Below the pieces are notes generated by a model, which was not told the DNA's origin, searched no databases, and saw only the letters and a program-made list of their open reading frames with translations. Shown here piece after piece: positions 1-8,917 of a stretch of 42,130 bases of DNA. Both the position numbers and the translations under genes were made by a program. Positions within the stretch are counted from its first letter, which is position 1; each line of letters begins with the position of its first letter. The stretch is taken from assembly GCA_019117545.1 (NCBI GenBank), contig DWZN01000045.1, positions 1 to 42,130 of the forward strand, in the 5' to 3' direction. The stretch is from Candidatus Brevibacterium intestinavium (GTDB lineage: Bacteria; Actinomycetota; Actinomycetes; Actinomycetales; Brevibacteriaceae).

Positions 1-86
1 CAGCCCAAGCAATCTTTGGACCCGTAGTACCCAGCGATTCGATGTGGGGTTGCCCAGGAAAAATTGGATATCGGTGAACATAGGAG

Positions 87-102
87 GGTTTCACGTGGAA
101 CA
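87..102. promoter_or_regulatory. parS: parS-like ParB binding site
   Basis: The 16-mer GGTTTCACGTGGAACA matches the canonical parS palindrome TGTTTCACGTGAAACA at 14 of 16 positions and keeps the central TTTCACGTG core. It lies about 190 bases beyond the 3' end of parB, where actinobacterial parS sites commonly cluster. ParB would load here and spread as a CTP-dependent clamp. The two mismatches make reduced affinity possible. Confidence 0.6.
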
Positions 103-230
103 TCGTCCCCACACCCCACGTGAGTTCCGGAGCGCTCGAGAGTAGGAAATGGACCGGAATCCACCTCAAATCCGACCTTTGGCGCCGCAGACCATAAGGA
201 GTGGCGGATCAATTCGACCGTTAAGAAGAC

Positions 231-258
231 GGGGCCAACGACTGCTGTCGCTGGCCCC
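231..258 (-). terminator. Intrinsic-type terminator of the parAB operon
   Basis: A 12-bp stem (231-242 with 247-258) closes over a 4-nt loop. On the leftward transcript it has one G-U wobble and is followed by a short pyrimidine-rich tail (GTCTTCTT). It lies about 35 bases beyond the parB stop codon, as expected for a terminator of the leftward operon. Confidence 0.65.
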
Positions 259-293
259 CTTGTCGGTCACGTACGGAAGATCGAAACTCGATC

Positions 294-2372
294 CTAGATT
301 CCGTCCTGATCATCGATACCGAGAAGACCGAGAATGCGATCGAGATCTTCCTGGTTGGCGAACTCGACGCTCAGTTTGCCTTTTCGCTTTCCGACGGAGA
401 TGTTGACCTTCGTATCGAGTCGATCGCCCAGTCTCTCGGCAACAGCGAGGAACTCGGGTGAAACCTTCGTCGTTGCACGTGAAACATTGACCGAGTCGCC
501 GCGATTGAGGAGGACAACTGCTTCCTCGGAAGCGCGCACCGACAGACCCTCGGCCACGATCCTCTGTGCCAGGACTTCCATGTGTTCAGGATCGCGCAGA
601 CCCAAGATCGCCCTGGCGTGTCCCGCTGAGATGACTCCGGCTGCGACACGGCGCTGCACCAAGGGAGGCAGACGCAGCAGTCGAAGTGTATTTGAAATCT
701 GCGGACGAGATCGACCGATTCGTTCCGACAGCTCCTCCTGGGTGCAGCCGAAGTCCTCCAGCAGCTGCCCATAAGCCGCAGCCTCTTCCAAGGGGTTGAG
801 CTCTGCACGATGGAGATTCTCAAGTAGGGCGTCGCGAAGAAGATCTGTGTCATCGACATAACGGATGATCGCAGGAATCGTCGACAATCCCGCGTCTTTG
901 GCGGCGCGCAGACGACGCTCACCCATAATGAGTTCGAAGCGAGAACGATCACTCGGCTTCTTCCGAACGACGACCGGCTGAAGTACGCCGATCTCGCGAA
1001 TGCTGTGCACGAGTTCGGCGAGCAGATCCTCGTCAAAGACCGTTCGGGGCTGACGGGGATTGGTATCGATGAGGTCGACAGGGATCTCGCCGAACTCTGT
1101 GTCGGGAATCGACTCGACTTCGTCAATGGATTCCTCGTCCGATTCCTTCTCGGCCGTCGAAGCAGCCGAGCCTTCGTCGCCAGTGTCCTCAGACGATGTC
1201 GCAGATGCCTGCGCCTGGCCAGTCTCTTCATCAGTCGCCGACGCCTTGTCACTCCGTCCGGATGTCTGGTGGTCGTGATAACCACGGCTTGAGTCTTCCG
1301 GTGCCGGTGAAACTACAGCAGTAGTGTCATCTGCGTGCGCTGCTTTCCCCGGATCTTCGGTCTCAGCCTGATCCCCATATGCGGAGGAGGTGTAAACCCC
1401 CGGGTGTGTCTCACGCACGTCTTCGCTCTGATCACGAGCATCACTCGGTGACGAATCAGTCTTCTCAGTCCGGTTCCCACCATCGGTGACCGTGGACGCC
1501 GCTGAGCCGCCCACCGCCTGATCCTCGACAACCCCGCGTTCGGCGTTGACTTCCGCGCTGCCAGCCTCAGACGATGCCGCTGCCGCATCGGCGACGGCGA
1601 CGGTCTCCAGCTTCGACTCACTGACATTCGTCGCCGAGGACGTCGCCTCCTCTGCAGGTGCGGAGGTCTTCACACTCGACGTTTCGGTCTCAGCAGCTGT
1701 TGCCGGGCCGGTCGACGAATCTGTCGTACTCGCCGACGAAGGAGACTTCCTCGCAGGCGTCGACTCGGCGCCAGCACCGGACTGAGCCGCAGTGGTCGTC
1801 GATCGACCGCTCTTCGCAGACTTCGTTCCCGAACTCTGCGACGCGGCAGGCGTCGTTTCGGTGGCCCGGGCGGCTGTGGTCTTGCTGCCCGCAGTCTTCG
1901 TATCCTTGCTCTTCGCATCGGCTGTCGTCCTGCTGGCCGACGATTTCGCGGGAGAGGACTTCTTCGTCGAAGCCGTTGCAGCCGAGCTCTTCCGCGCACC
2001 TGACGTCGCAGCCGTCCCACGGGAGCCGGTGGTCTTCCCAGTCTTCGTCCCGCTCGCAGTCGACCGCGTCGTCGACTTCTTCGTCGTCGACGCCGATCCG
2101 CTCGCCTTGCCCGTCGCGTTCTTGTCCTCTGGTGCATCCGCCGACGTGTTCGAGGCCGCGGCCTTCGTCTTGCGTCGCCGGGACGACTGCATGGATGCGG
2201 CCGGATCATTGCGGGCCGCCCGTGAGGTCTTCTCCTTCTCGGCCTCACCCTTGCCCTCTTCCGCGTTGCTGCCGGAGAAGAAGACATCGACCGGACGATC
2301 AGTGGAGTTCGCGTCGGGGATCAATGCCCCGAGCCCTCGACCCAGGCCCCGTTTCTTGCGTTCAGCCACCAC
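294..2372 (-). CDS. parB: Chromosome-partitioning protein ParB with very long linker
   Basis: ParB is the parS-binding CTPase that, with ParA, segregates newly replicated origins. The 692-residue product opens with the conserved ParA-stimulating motif GRGLGALIP (about residues 11-19). The ParB/Srx core starts near 427, with the CTP-binding box GERRLRA (484-490) and the [10 protein letters not shown] motif (518-527). A helix-turn-helix follows near 540-590 and a C-terminal dimerisation domain ends at 692. Residues about 34-426 are a low-complexity Ser/Thr/Ala tract: Lys/Arg-rich up to about 215, then Asp/Glu-rich. Typical ParB is 300-380 residues, so the excess is all in this linker. The gene starts with GTG after GAGGAG and overlaps the end of parA by 11 bases. 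A second GTG follows directly at 2369. Confidence 0.93.
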   Translation of the reverse strand: MVAERKKRGLGRGLGALIPDANSTDRPVDVFFSGSNAEEGKGEAEKEKTSRAARNDPAASMQSSRRRKTKAAASNTSADAPEDKNATGKASGSASTTKKSTTRSTASGTKTGKTTGSRGTAATSGARKSSAATASTKKSSPAKSSASRTTADAKSKDTKTAGSKTTAARATETTPAASQSSGTKSAKSGRSTTTAAQSGAGAESTPARKSPSSASTTDSSTGPATAAETETSSVKTSAPAEEATSSATNVSESKLETVAVADAAAASSEAGSAEVNAERGVVEDQAVGGSAASTVTDGGNRTEKTDSSPSDARDQSEDVRETHPGVYTSSAYGDQAETEDPGKAAHADDTTAVVSPAPEDSSRGYHDHQTSGRSDKASATDEETGQAQASATSSEDTGDEGSAASTAEKESDEESIDEVESIPDTEFGEIPVDLIDTNPRQPRTVFDEDLLAELVHSIREIGVLQPVVVRKKPSDRSRFELIMGERRLRAAKDAGLSTIPAIIRYVDDTDLLRDALLENLHRAELNPLEEAAAYGQLLEDFGCTQEELSERIGRSRPQISNTLRLLRLPPLVQRRVAAGVISAGHARAILGLRDPEHMEVLAQRIVAEGLSVRASEEAVVLLNRGDSVNVSRATTKVSPEFLAVAERLGDRLDTKVNISVGKRKGKLSVEFANQEDLDRILGLLGIDDQDGI
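471..486. promoter_or_regulatory. parS: parS-like site inside parB
   Basis: CGTTGCACGTGAAACA matches the parS consensus at 14 of 16 positions, with an intact right half GTGAAACA. It lies in the 3' coding part of parB. parS sites within parB are known in other bacteria. Together with the site at 87-102 it would form a pair 384 bases apart near the origin. Confidence 0.55.
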
Positions 2373-3258
2373 TTACTCCTCGATTCGCTATTTCCTCAGC
2401 GGCTTCGCGGTAGGACAGCGCGCCGCTGGAATGTGGGTCATATGAGATCACGGTCTGCCCGTAGCTCGGGGCCTCGGAGATCCGCACCGAGCGCGGGATC
2501 GCTGTGCCGAGGGCCTGCCCCGGGAAATGCGTACGGACGTCCTCGGCCACTTGAGCGCTGAGATTGGTGCGCGCATCGTACATCGTCAGCAGAATGGTCG
2601 TGATCGCCAGTTCGGGATTGAGGTGCTTCTGGATGAGTTGGATGTTCTTCAGCAGCTGACTCAGACCCTCGAGCGCATAGTATTCGCACTGGATGGGGAT
2701 GAGGACCTCGCGTGCGGCGACGAAGGCGTTGACGGTGAGCAGGCCGAGACTCGGCGGGCAGTCGATGATGACGTAGTCGACTCGATCTCCGGCCTCCTCC
2801 TCTTCCCTGAGGTAGATGCCCAGTGCCCGCTGCAGACGCTGTTCGCGTGCGACCAGGGAGACCAGTTCGATCTCCGCACCGGCCAGATCGATCGTGGCGG
2901 GCACGCACCTGAGAGTGTCGAAGTCCGGGCACTGCGCCACAGCCTCACGCATCGGCACATCATCGATGAGGACGTCGTAGATGCTCGTCACTTCGGAATA
3001 GTGGTCGATGCCCAGGGCTGTGCTCGCATTTCCCTGCGGATCGATGTCGACGAGCAGAACGTTGAGGCCCTGATTGGCCAGCGCCGCTGCGATGTTCACC
3101 GCCGTCGTGGTCTTTCCGACACCACCCTTCTGGTTCGCGATCGTGAAGATGCGGGTCGAGTCCGGCCGAGGAAACGTCGTCTGAGACAGTCGATCCGCAC
3201 GCCGGTTGTCCCGTGCGATCGCGGCACCAATGGGAGACGACTCATCCATGATCGGCAT
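2362..3258 (-). CDS. parA: Chromosome-partitioning ATPase ParA (Soj)
   Basis: ParA is a deviant-Walker ATPase that binds DNA as an ATP dimer and pulls ParB-parS complexes apart. The deviant Walker A motif [12 protein letters not shown] is followed by the switch motif [11 protein letters not shown] and Walker [10 protein letters not shown] short N-terminal extension contains SPIGAA, resembling the mycobacterial ParA tail. I chose the ATG at 3258, which has GGAG 8 bases upstream and gives 298 residues. The frame stays open to a GTG at 3288, with further ATG options at 3279 and 3249. It lies just upstream of parB and overlaps it by 11 bases, so the two are co-translated. Confidence 0.92.
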   Translation of the reverse strand: MPIMDESSPIGAAIARDNRRADRLSQTTFPRPDSTRIFTIANQKGGVGKTTTAVNIAAALANQGLNVLLVDIDPQGNASTALGIDHYSEVTSIYDVLIDDVPMREAVAQCPDFDTLRCVPATIDLAGAEIELVSLVAREQRLQRALGIYLREEEEAGDRVDYVIIDCPPSLGLLTVNAFVAAREVLIPIQCEYYALEGLSQLLKNIQLIQKHLNPELAITTILLTMYDARTNLSAQVAEDVRTHFPGQALGTAIPRSVRISEAPSYGQTVISYDPHSSGALSYREAAEEIANRGVSGG

Positions 3259-3324
3259 AGGGCGCACTCCATCTTCCATCGGTTTCACAAAGCTCTATTC
3301 AGCCTAGACCAACTCTACTTCGTA

Positions 3325-3987
3325 CTATTTCTTCACGATCTCGACGACACGACTCGGGACTTCGAGGATGCCGCCTGCGTCGACGACGTGGATCTTCGGA
3401 GCAGACAGGCGATACCGTTTGAGCAGCTTCTTCGCTTTGACCAGTTCGCCTTCGACCGAGGCGCCCTTGAGCGCGAGGATCCGACCGCCGGGGCTGATGA
3501 CGTCGCGTGTCCACTCGATCAGCGTCGTCATCGCCTTGACCGCCCGTGCGGTGATGACGGTGAACATCTCCTCGTCGACGAGTTCCTCGACCCGAGCCCG
3601 CACGATCCGCACGTTCTTCAGACCGAGGTCCTCGACGACCATGGTCAGCCACTCCACGCGGCGTTCCATCGGTTCGATGAGCACGATCTTCGCCTCCGGC
3701 CGCAGCAGCGCGATGGGAATGCCCGGCAGACCGGCACCGCTGCCGACGTCGCCGATGACATCGTCATCGCCGATGAACTCGGCGACCACGGCACAGTTGA
3801 GGATGTGTCTGGTCCACAGACGATCGACCTCACGCGGACCGATCAGTCCCCATTCGATGCCGGTGGTGGCCAAGTGCTCGGCGTAGCGCTGAGCCACGGG
3901 GAATGCGGCACCGAAGTACGCCTCGGTGCCGGCAGGGGGAGTTTCGATCTCGGGCAGATCGGAACGACCTGTTGGAAGATCAGTCAT
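3325..3987 (-). CDS. rsmG: 16S rRNA (guanine-N7) methyltransferase RsmG (GidB)
   Basis: RsmG uses S-adenosylmethionine to methylate N7 of G527 in 16S rRNA. Loss of the enzyme gives low-level streptomycin resistance in several species. The product (220 residues from the ATG at 3987) contains the SAM-binding loop DVGSGAGLPGIPIALL and the downstream motif IVRARVEEL. The ATG at 3987 begins just before the start of the conserved region and overlaps the end of khpB by 8 bases; an ATG at 4008 is an alternative. rsmG next to parA and jag is the standard actinobacterial order. Confidence 0.92.
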   Translation of the reverse strand: MTDLPTGRSDLPEIETPPAGTEAYFGAAFPVAQRYAEHLATTGIEWGLIGPREVDRLWTRHILNCAVVAEFIGDDDVIGDVGSGAGLPGIPIALLRPEAKIVLIEPMERRVEWLTMVVEDLGLKNVRIVRARVEELVDEEMFTVITARAVKAMTTLIEWTRDVISPGGRILALKGASVEGELVKAKKLLKRYRLSAPKIHVVDAGGILEVPSRVVEIVKK

Positions 3988-4522
3988 CGGCGAGCCGGAT
4001 GACGACATGACGGCCGTCGCCCTCACCCTCGGACTCCGAGACCAGACCGGCACGGGCGGCCTGATCATGGATGATCTTGCGTTCGAAGCTGTTCATCGGC
4101 TTGAAGGCGAATTCCTCGCCTCCGACCTTGACCTGCTCGATCGCCCGCTTCGCCTTCTTGATCAGCTCTTCGCGGCGGTTGTTGCGGAAACCGTCGATGT
4201 CGAGCATCAGCCAGGACCGCTGCCCGGTCTGGGTCTGCACGGCCAGGCGGCTGAGCTCCTGCAGGGCTCCGAGAGTGCGTCCCTCCTTGCCGACCAGCGT
4301 GCCCAGGTTCGAGTCCTCGTCCTCACACACGATGGACAGCTGTGCCCGACCGTCGGCGACGTCGATGTCGATATCGCCGTCGATATCGGCCAGATCCAAC
4401 AGCTCTTCGAGGTAGTCCGCGGCGATCTCACCCTCTTCCTCGAGGATCTCGGCACGGCTGGGCTTCGTCGAGGTCTCCTCCGGAGCCTGCTCGGCGGTGT
4501 CTTCGATTCTCTCTTCGGTCAT
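3980..4522 (-). CDS. khpB: RNA-binding protein KhpB/Jag (KH and R3H domains)
   Basis: This is a single-stranded nucleic-acid-binding protein of the Jag/EloR/KhpB family, which partners with KhpA and affects cell elongation in Gram-positives. The 180-residue product has an acidic N-terminus of about 60 residues. A type-II KH domain follows with the GxxG loop in LVGKEGRTLG, and then an R3H domain with the signature MNSFERKIIHDQA. The usual long Jag_N domain is not evident, as in other actinobacterial versions. It follows yidC after 8 bases and overlaps rsmG, so it is part of the yidC-parB transcript. Confidence 0.9.
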   Translation of the reverse strand: MTEERIEDTAEQAPEETSTKPSRAEILEEEGEIAADYLEELLDLADIDGDIDIDVADGRAQLSIVCEDEDSNLGTLVGKEGRTLGALQELSRLAVQTQTGQRSWLMLDIDGFRNNRREELIKKAKRAIEQVKVGGEEFAFKPMNSFERKIIHDQAARAGLVSESEGEGDGRHVVIRLADD

Positions 4523-4530
4523 GATCGTCC

Positions 4531-5484
4531 TCAGCGCTTCTTGTTCTTCTTGCGGTTCTTGCTCACGGGCTGCTGCCGTTGGCCGCTCTTCTTCGGGGCC
4601 TCCTCGGCGACGGTCTGTCCCTTGATCTCCTCCTGCTTCACGGGCTTGCCCTTGCGAGCCTTGCGCTCAAGCATCTCCTTCTCGGCCTTCGAACCGGGAG
4701 CGGGCATGTTCCGGATGACCATGTGCTGCTGGGCCATGGTCCAGGTGTTCGAGACCAGCCAGTAGATGAGGACACCGAGCGGGAAGTAGATGCCGCCGAA
4801 GCCGAAGATCAGCGGCATGACGTAGAGCAGCATCTTCTGCGACTGCATCATCGGATTGGCCATGGCCGATTCCGACATGTTCTTCGCCATCATCTGCTTC
4901 TGCGTGATGAACATGGTGCCGGCCATGATGACGATGAGGACACCGGTGAGGAGCTTGACTCCGATCCCCGGGTCGGTGAAGACCGCGGACAGGTGGATGC
5001 CGAAGACCGAGGACTGCTCGGCCTGGACAGCGAGGTCCCTCGTGAAACCGCCGATGGCGTCCATCGACCCATCGGCGACCTGCGGCATATTGCGGATGAC
5101 GCGGAAGAGGGAGAAGAAGATCGGCATCTGCACGAGCAGCGGCAGGCAGGACGCCCACGGGCTCGTCTTGTTGTCGCGGAACAGCGCCATCTGCTCCTCG
5201 GCCATCGCCTGGCGCGAGTACTGGTCCTTCTTACCCTTGTACTTCGCCTGGAGGCGCTGGATCTCCGGCTGCAGCAGCTGCATCTTGCGCTGCGACTTGA
5301 TCTGGTAGACGAAGAGAGGGATCAGCAGAGCACGGATGACCACGGTCAGTCCGGCGATCGACAGCACCCAGGTCCAACCGCTGGCCGCGGGCAGGCCGAC
5401 GGCGGTAAAGATCTCGTGGAAGATCGCGAGGATCCAAGCAACTACCCACTGCAGTGGGTAGAGCAGGTTGTCGATCCATTCCAT
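4531..5484 (-). CDS. yidC: Membrane protein insertase YidC (Oxa1 family)
   Basis: YidC inserts and folds membrane proteins, alone or with SecYEG. The 317-residue product has an N-terminal membrane segment, then VVIRALLIPLFVYQIKSQRKM, which carries the conserved hydrophilic-groove arginine before the cytoplasmic helical hairpin. Three more hydrophobic segments follow at about residues 110-135, 180-200 and 220-245. The last ~55 residues are very basic (ending KNRKKNKKR), typical of Gram-positive YidC and thought to contact the ribosome. The ATG follows AGGAGAA. An inverted repeat at 5502-5521 lies just upstream of the start. Confidence 0.93.
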   Translation of the reverse strand: MEWIDNLLYPLQWVVAWILAIFHEIFTAVGLPAASGWTWVLSIAGLTVVIRALLIPLFVYQIKSQRKMQLLQPEIQRLQAKYKGKKDQYSRQAMAEEQMALFRDNKTSPWASCLPLLVQMPIFFSLFRVIRNMPQVADGSMDAIGGFTRDLAVQAEQSSVFGIHLSAVFTDPGIGVKLLTGVLIVIMAGTMFITQKQMMAKNMSESAMANPMMQSQKMLLYVMPLIFGFGGIYFPLGVLIYWLVSNTWTMAQQHMVIRNMPAPGSKAEKEMLERKARKGKPVKQEEIKGQTVAEEAPKKSGQRQQPVSKNRKKNKKR

Positions 5485-5501
5485 TCAGTTCTCCTCGTTA
5501 C

Positions 5502-5521
5502 AACGATCTTTCACGATCGTT
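5502..5521. repeat. Inverted repeat in the yidC leader
   Basis: AACGATC, a 6-base spacer and GATCGTT form a perfect 7-bp inverted repeat 18 bases upstream of the yidC start, in the 135-base yidD-yidC gap. It could be a small RNA hairpin near the ribosome binding site or a protein site. I see no further signal in the gap. Confidence 0.4.
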
Positions 5522-5619
5522 CATTTTGCCATTGTTCACAGGTCTTCGCGACACGACATCTGTGCCCCGAGGCAGCCCGCCGATCCGCTCTCGGACGGGG
5601 ACTGTGCACTTGACGTTCT

Positions 5620-5976
5620 TCAGTTGCGGCCGTCGCCGCGGTGGATGGATTTCGATCTGGCTTCCCGCGCCGAACCCGGCACATGGTCGACCCCGCCGTG
5701 CGTGAGCGGGTTGCATCGCAGTATGCGCCATCCAGTTAACACCATTCCCTTGAGAACTCCGTGAATCTCGAAGACCTCGAGGCCGTACATGGAGCAGCTG
5801 GGATAGTAGCGGCAGACCTGACCGTAGAGCGGTGAGACCACGATGCGCCAGGCCCGGATGAACCAGACGAACGGCATCCTCGGCCCGATCCGCAGGATCC
5901 ATCCGAGGCTCGGCCAGAATCCGGACGGCCGCCGGGGCACCTCGGAGACGTGCTTGAGATCATGCTCGGCGTCCAC
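5620..5976 (-). CDS. yidD: Membrane protein insertion efficiency factor YidD
   Basis: YidD is a small membrane-associated protein that aids YidC-dependent insertion. The 118-residue product contains the family hallmarks: the amphipathic helix region FVWFIRAWRIVVSPL followed by CRYYPSCSMYGLEVFEIHG and the CNPLTHGGVDHVP motif. Conserved cysteines lie in CRYYPSC and RCNP. The GTG start at 5976 lies 17 bases inside rnpA, so the two genes are translationally coupled. The first ~14 residues are not conserved in the family and an internal start cannot be ruled out. Confidence 0.9.
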   Translation of the reverse strand: MDAEHDLKHVSEVPRRPSGFWPSLGWILRIGPRMPFVWFIRAWRIVVSPLYGQVCRYYPSCSMYGLEVFEIHGVLKGMVLTGWRILRCNPLTHGGVDHVPGSAREARSKSIHRGDGRN

Positions 5977-6325
5977 GGCGGTCCAGCTTCTTCCGTGCCT
6001 TGACGATCAGCTCGTCGACTTCGGATTCGAGGGTCGAGAAGTCGGCTTCGGCCGCTTGCGGCAGCGCCCGGAGGACGAAGAGCTCACCCGCACTCAGCTC
6101 ATCCAGTCGCACTCTCATGATCTCGCGCAGGCGCCGCTTCGTGCGGTTGCGCACCACGGCATTGCCGACGGCCTTGGATACGATGAAACCCACGCGAGTG
6201 GCGTGGGCATCATCGTGATCTCTCAGGCTGTGGGCCATGAGATGCTCGGAGCGCACCCGGACGCCGGCGCGGAAGACTCGTCTGAAGTCTTCGCCGCTGC
6301 GGATCCGGTGTGCTGCGGTGAGCAC
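5960..6325 (-). CDS. rnpA: Ribonuclease P protein component
   Basis: This is the protein subunit of RNase P, which cleaves 5' leaders from precursor tRNAs. The 121-residue basic product shows the RNR motif in AVVRNRTKRRLRE and the upstream FxRVFRAG and VGFIVSKAVGNA blocks typical of the family. The GTG start at 6325 lies 2 bases after the rpmH stop. The order rpmH-rnpA-yidD-yidC is conserved across bacteria and couples ribosome, tRNA and membrane biogenesis. Confidence 0.92.
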   Translation of the reverse strand: MLTAAHRIRSGEDFRRVFRAGVRVRSEHLMAHSLRDHDDAHATRVGFIVSKAVGNAVVRNRTKRRLREIMRVRLDELSAGELFVLRALPQAAEADFSTLESEVDELIVKARKKLDRRGRRA

Positions 6326-6327
6326 AC

Positions 6328-6465
6328 TCAGGCCGAAACTTCGGAACGTCCCTTGCGACGACGTGCGGCCAGGATCGAACGGCCCGCACGGGTGCGCATA
6401 CGCAGACGGAAGCCGTGCTTCTTGGCGCGCTTGCGGTTGCTGGGCTGGAATGTACGCTTGCTCAC
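6328..6465 (-). CDS. rpmH: 50S ribosomal protein L34
   Basis: This gene encodes a 45-residue, extremely basic ribosomal protein, starting with GTG at 6465. The N-terminus [20 protein letters not shown] and the later RMRTRAGR and AARRRKGR blocks are diagnostic of L34. It is the first gene of the leftward rpmH-rnpA-yidD-yidC-khpB-rsmG-parA-parB cluster. Its leader contains a terminator-like hairpin (see 6514-6543) between the probable promoter and the start codon. Confidence 0.97.
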   Translation of the reverse strand: MSKRTFQPSNRKRAKKHGFRLRMRTRAGRSILAARRRKGRSEVSA

Positions 6466-6513
6466 TTCAGTCTCCGATTTCTAGGTTGCGGGTGAACGCC
6501 GGTGCGTTCTCAC

Positions 6514-6543
6514 AAAAAACGGCGGTGAGAGTCTCGACCGCCG
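6514..6543 (-). terminator. Terminator-like hairpin with U6 tract in the rpmH leader
   Basis: Read leftward, a 7-bp GC stem CGGCGGT / ACCGCCG (6543-6537 with 6526-6520) is followed at once by six T residues (6519-6514). This is the classic form of an intrinsic terminator. It lies 50 bases upstream of the rpmH start and no other leftward gene ends here. It is therefore either a leader attenuator for the rpmH operon or a block against transcription leaving the origin. Promoter candidates upstream on this strand are TAGGCT and TATCCT near 6569-6587. Confidence 0.6.
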
Positions 6544-6687
6544 AGCACTCCTGTGCATAAGAGCCTAAAGATGATCAGGATAATCGGATGAAGCCCGGTA
6601 CACAGGACACTCCATCTTAGCGAGGCCCGTTCCCGCCGGTCAAACGCGGTCGGCATGGCCCCCGTCACTCCGGCCGCAGATCACCCG

Positions 6688-6841
6688 CTGTCCACACCCT
6701 CGCCACACAGCCTCGTCCACAAGTCACACCCATGTAGTTTTCCACAAGCTTATCCACGAGTGTGGAGAATTGCTGGACCGAGTCGGCATGAGTCCACAAA
6801 CTGTGGAAAACTGTGTGGAAGTCATGCACAGGTGTGGATCA
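6688..6841. promoter_or_regulatory. DnaA-box cluster upstream of dnaA
   Basis: The rpmH-dnaA interval (6466-6875) contains many DnaA-box-like 9-mers. Forward-type sites: CTGTCCACA 6688, TCGTCCACA 6713, TTTTCCACA 6738 and TTATCCACG 6750. Reverse-type sites: TGTGGAGAA 6761, TGTGGAAAA 6802, TGTGGAAGT 6814 and TGTGGATCA 6833. Several are arranged as inverted pairs. They could autoregulate dnaA or act as part of a bipartite origin. I cannot place a clear dnaA promoter. The interval holds no gene. Confidence 0.7.
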
Positions 6842-6875
6842 CGCCGAGAATGTTTTCGAAGGAAGTTGAGGAGAA

Positions 6876-8558
6876 GTGACGGTGTCGAACTCCAAGAATG
6901 AGCTCATCAGCCGCTGGCGCACGGTGGTCTCAACCCTGGATCAGGACCCGGAACTCACGGCCCATCAGAAGGGGTTCCTCTCCCTCGCCGTGCCCAAGGC
7001 GCTCGTGGACAACGCCCTGGTCCTGCTGGCCGTGCGCGACGAACACACGCGCCGCACCATCGAGACCCGGCTGCTCGGGCCGCTGACCAGGGAGTTCTCG
7101 AAGGTCCTCGGTTTCGATGTGACCTTCGGGTTCGTCGTCGACCCCGAGCTCGACGTGCCCATCCGCTTCGAGGACCTCATCGGGGAATCGACCCCGGGAC
7201 CGCAGGTGCCCATCGATCCGGTCACCTCCACCTCGACGACGGCGCCGCGACACGATTCGAATCCGCAGCCCACGGCCGATCCCGCGAGCACGGGCCAGGT
7301 CACCCCCACCGAAGCGGGGCCGATGAGAGATCCGGCGCCGACCGTCCACCCCGGTCCCACGTCGGCCCCCGCGGCTGAGACACCGACGCAGTCGCAGAGC
7401 CCCGCCCAGGCACCGAGCGCTCCGGCCACCTCACGGATGACAGAGCGCGAACTCAAGATCGCCGAGGCGACCGCCGCCCCCATGGGTCCGCCCGTCGATG
7501 CCCCGGGCGTCGCTCAGCTCAATCCGAAGTACACCTTCGACACCTTCGTCATCGGTGCGTCGAACCGGTTCGCCCATGCCGCGGCCTTCGCCGTCGCCGA
7601 GGCTCCGGCCAAGGCTTACAACCCTCTGTTCATCTACGGCGATTCGGGACTGGGCAAGACCCACCTGCTGCACGCGATCGGCTACTACGCCACACAGCTG
7701 TTCCCCGAGATCCGCGTCAAGTACGTCTCGAGCGAGGAGTTCGTCAACGACTTCATCAACACGATCGGCTCTTCGAAGACCTCGAATGCGCTGCGCCCGG
7801 CGTTCCAGCGCCGCTACCGTGAAGTCGACATCCTGATGATCGACGACATCCAGTTCCTCCAGGGCAAGGACGCCACGGTCGAGGAGTTCTTCCACACCTT
7901 CAATGCCCTGCACAACGAGGCCAAGCAGGTCGTCATCACCTCCGACCAGCCGCCGAAGATGCTCAAGGGATTCGAGGAGAGGCTGCGCTCCCGCTTCGAA
8001 TGGGGTCTGCTCACCGACGTGCAGCCGCCGGACATGGAGACGCGGTTCGCGATTCTGCGTCGCAAGGCCGCTGCCGAGCACCTCGACGTCCCCGACGACG
8101 TGCTCGAGTACATCGCCTCCCGGGTGTCGTCGAACATCCGGGAGCTCGAAGGCGCCCTGATCCGCGTGACCGCGTTCGCGAACCTCAACGATCAGCAGAT
8201 CGACGCGTCCCTGGCCGAGACCGTCCTCAAGGACTTCATCACCCAGGACGACACCCCCGCCGTGACGGCTGCTGACATCATGGGCCAGACCGCTGCCTAC
8301 TTCAGCCTCACCCTCGACGACCTGTGCGGGACCTCCCGCTCACGGACACTGACCACGGCTCGGCAGATCGCGATGTATCTGTGCCGTGAGCTCACCGATC
8401 TGTCCCTGCCGAAGATCGGCCAGGCCTTCGGCGGACGCGATCACACGACCGTGATGCATGCGAACAAGAAGATTCGAACTCAGATGGCCGAACGACGGGC
8501 CGTCTACACCCAGGTCACCGAACTCACAAACCGCATTAAACAACAGCACCGCCTATAG
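6876..8558 (+). CDS. dnaA: Chromosomal replication initiator DnaA
   Basis: DnaA is the AAA+ initiator that binds DnaA boxes and melts the origin. The product has 560 residues. Domain I is about 1-90. A Pro/Thr/Ala-rich domain II linker of about 120 residues follows, long as in other actinobacteria. The AAA+ domain has Walker A GDSGLGKT (about 255-262) and Walker [10 protein letters not shown] (about 319-327). The C-terminal helix-turn-helix carries the signature [14 protein letters not shown] at 6876 is given as the start. The GTG at 6882 has better spacing from GAGGAG (6868-6873), giving 558 residues. DnaA-box clusters flank both sides of the gene. Confidence 0.97.
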   Translation: MTVSNSKNELISRWRTVVSTLDQDPELTAHQKGFLSLAVPKALVDNALVLLAVRDEHTRRTIETRLLGPLTREFSKVLGFDVTFGFVVDPELDVPIRFEDLIGESTPGPQVPIDPVTSTSTTAPRHDSNPQPTADPASTGQVTPTEAGPMRDPAPTVHPGPTSAPAAETPTQSQSPAQAPSAPATSRMTERELKIAEATAAPMGPPVDAPGVAQLNPKYTFDTFVIGASNRFAHAAAFAVAEAPAKAYNPLFIYGDSGLGKTHLLHAIGYYATQLFPEIRVKYVSSEEFVNDFINTIGSSKTSNALRPAFQRRYREVDILMIDDIQFLQGKDATVEEFFHTFNALHNEAKQVVITSDQPPKMLKGFEERLRSRFEWGLLTDVQPPDMETRFAILRRKAAAEHLDVPDDVLEYIASRVSSNIRELEGALIRVTAFANLNDQQIDASLAETVLKDFITQDDTPAVTAADIMGQTAAYFSLTLDDLCGTSRSRTLTTARQIAMYLCRELTDLSLPKIGQAFGGRDHTTVMHANKKIRTQMAERRAVYTQVTELTNRIKQQHRL

Positions 8559-8870
8559 AACGCGTCATGCACATCTGTGGATAACCCTGGGGACAATCGC
8601 CCACAGCTGGGGACGAAACAGTGGACAGAGCGGCTGCGCGAGTGGAAAGATGTGAACTACACGCTTGTGCTTACCCAAGCGCCCACCGACGCCCCCGTCG
8701 TGGTGCACAGGGCATCCACATGCTCACAGATGGCCGCAACCCCTGATTACTCGGAGGTAGACAGCACTTGTCCACAATATCCACAGGTGCTGATACTTCT
8801 GCCAAGTGAATTCAACTCTCAAGAGGGCGACCGCCATCGACTGCTTCGCTCGATGTGGAGGAGGCACTGA
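8559..8870. other. oriC: Probable replication origin oriC
   Basis: The dnaA-dnaN interval is the usual actinobacterial oriC position. It holds perfect or near-perfect DnaA boxes: TGTGGATAA 8576-8584 (reverse of TTATCCACA), TTGTCCACA 8768-8776 and ATATCCACA 8777-8785. Weaker sites are TGGGGACAA 8588, TCGCCCACA 8597, AGTGGACAG 8620 and GCATCCACA 8712. The two strong tandem boxes at 8768-8785 precede a less GC-rich stretch that could be the unwinding element, though no strongly AT-rich tract is visible. Gene orientation also diverges here, leftward on one side and rightward on the other. Confidence 0.8.
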
Positions 8871-8917
8871 GTTCGGAGCGAGCACAGACGGACGAGCCTG
8901 CTGATATTCGAACACAG

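Larger units (their letters stand above)
1..293. other. Gene-free left edge downstream of parB
   Basis: No reading frame here has coding character or a ribosome binding site. The stretch holds a parS-like palindrome (87-102) and the terminator hairpin of the leftward parB operon (231-258), both listed separately. The first 80 bases are relatively AT-rich and show nothing I can identify. A gene ending or starting just outside the window cannot be excluded. Confidence 0.6.
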
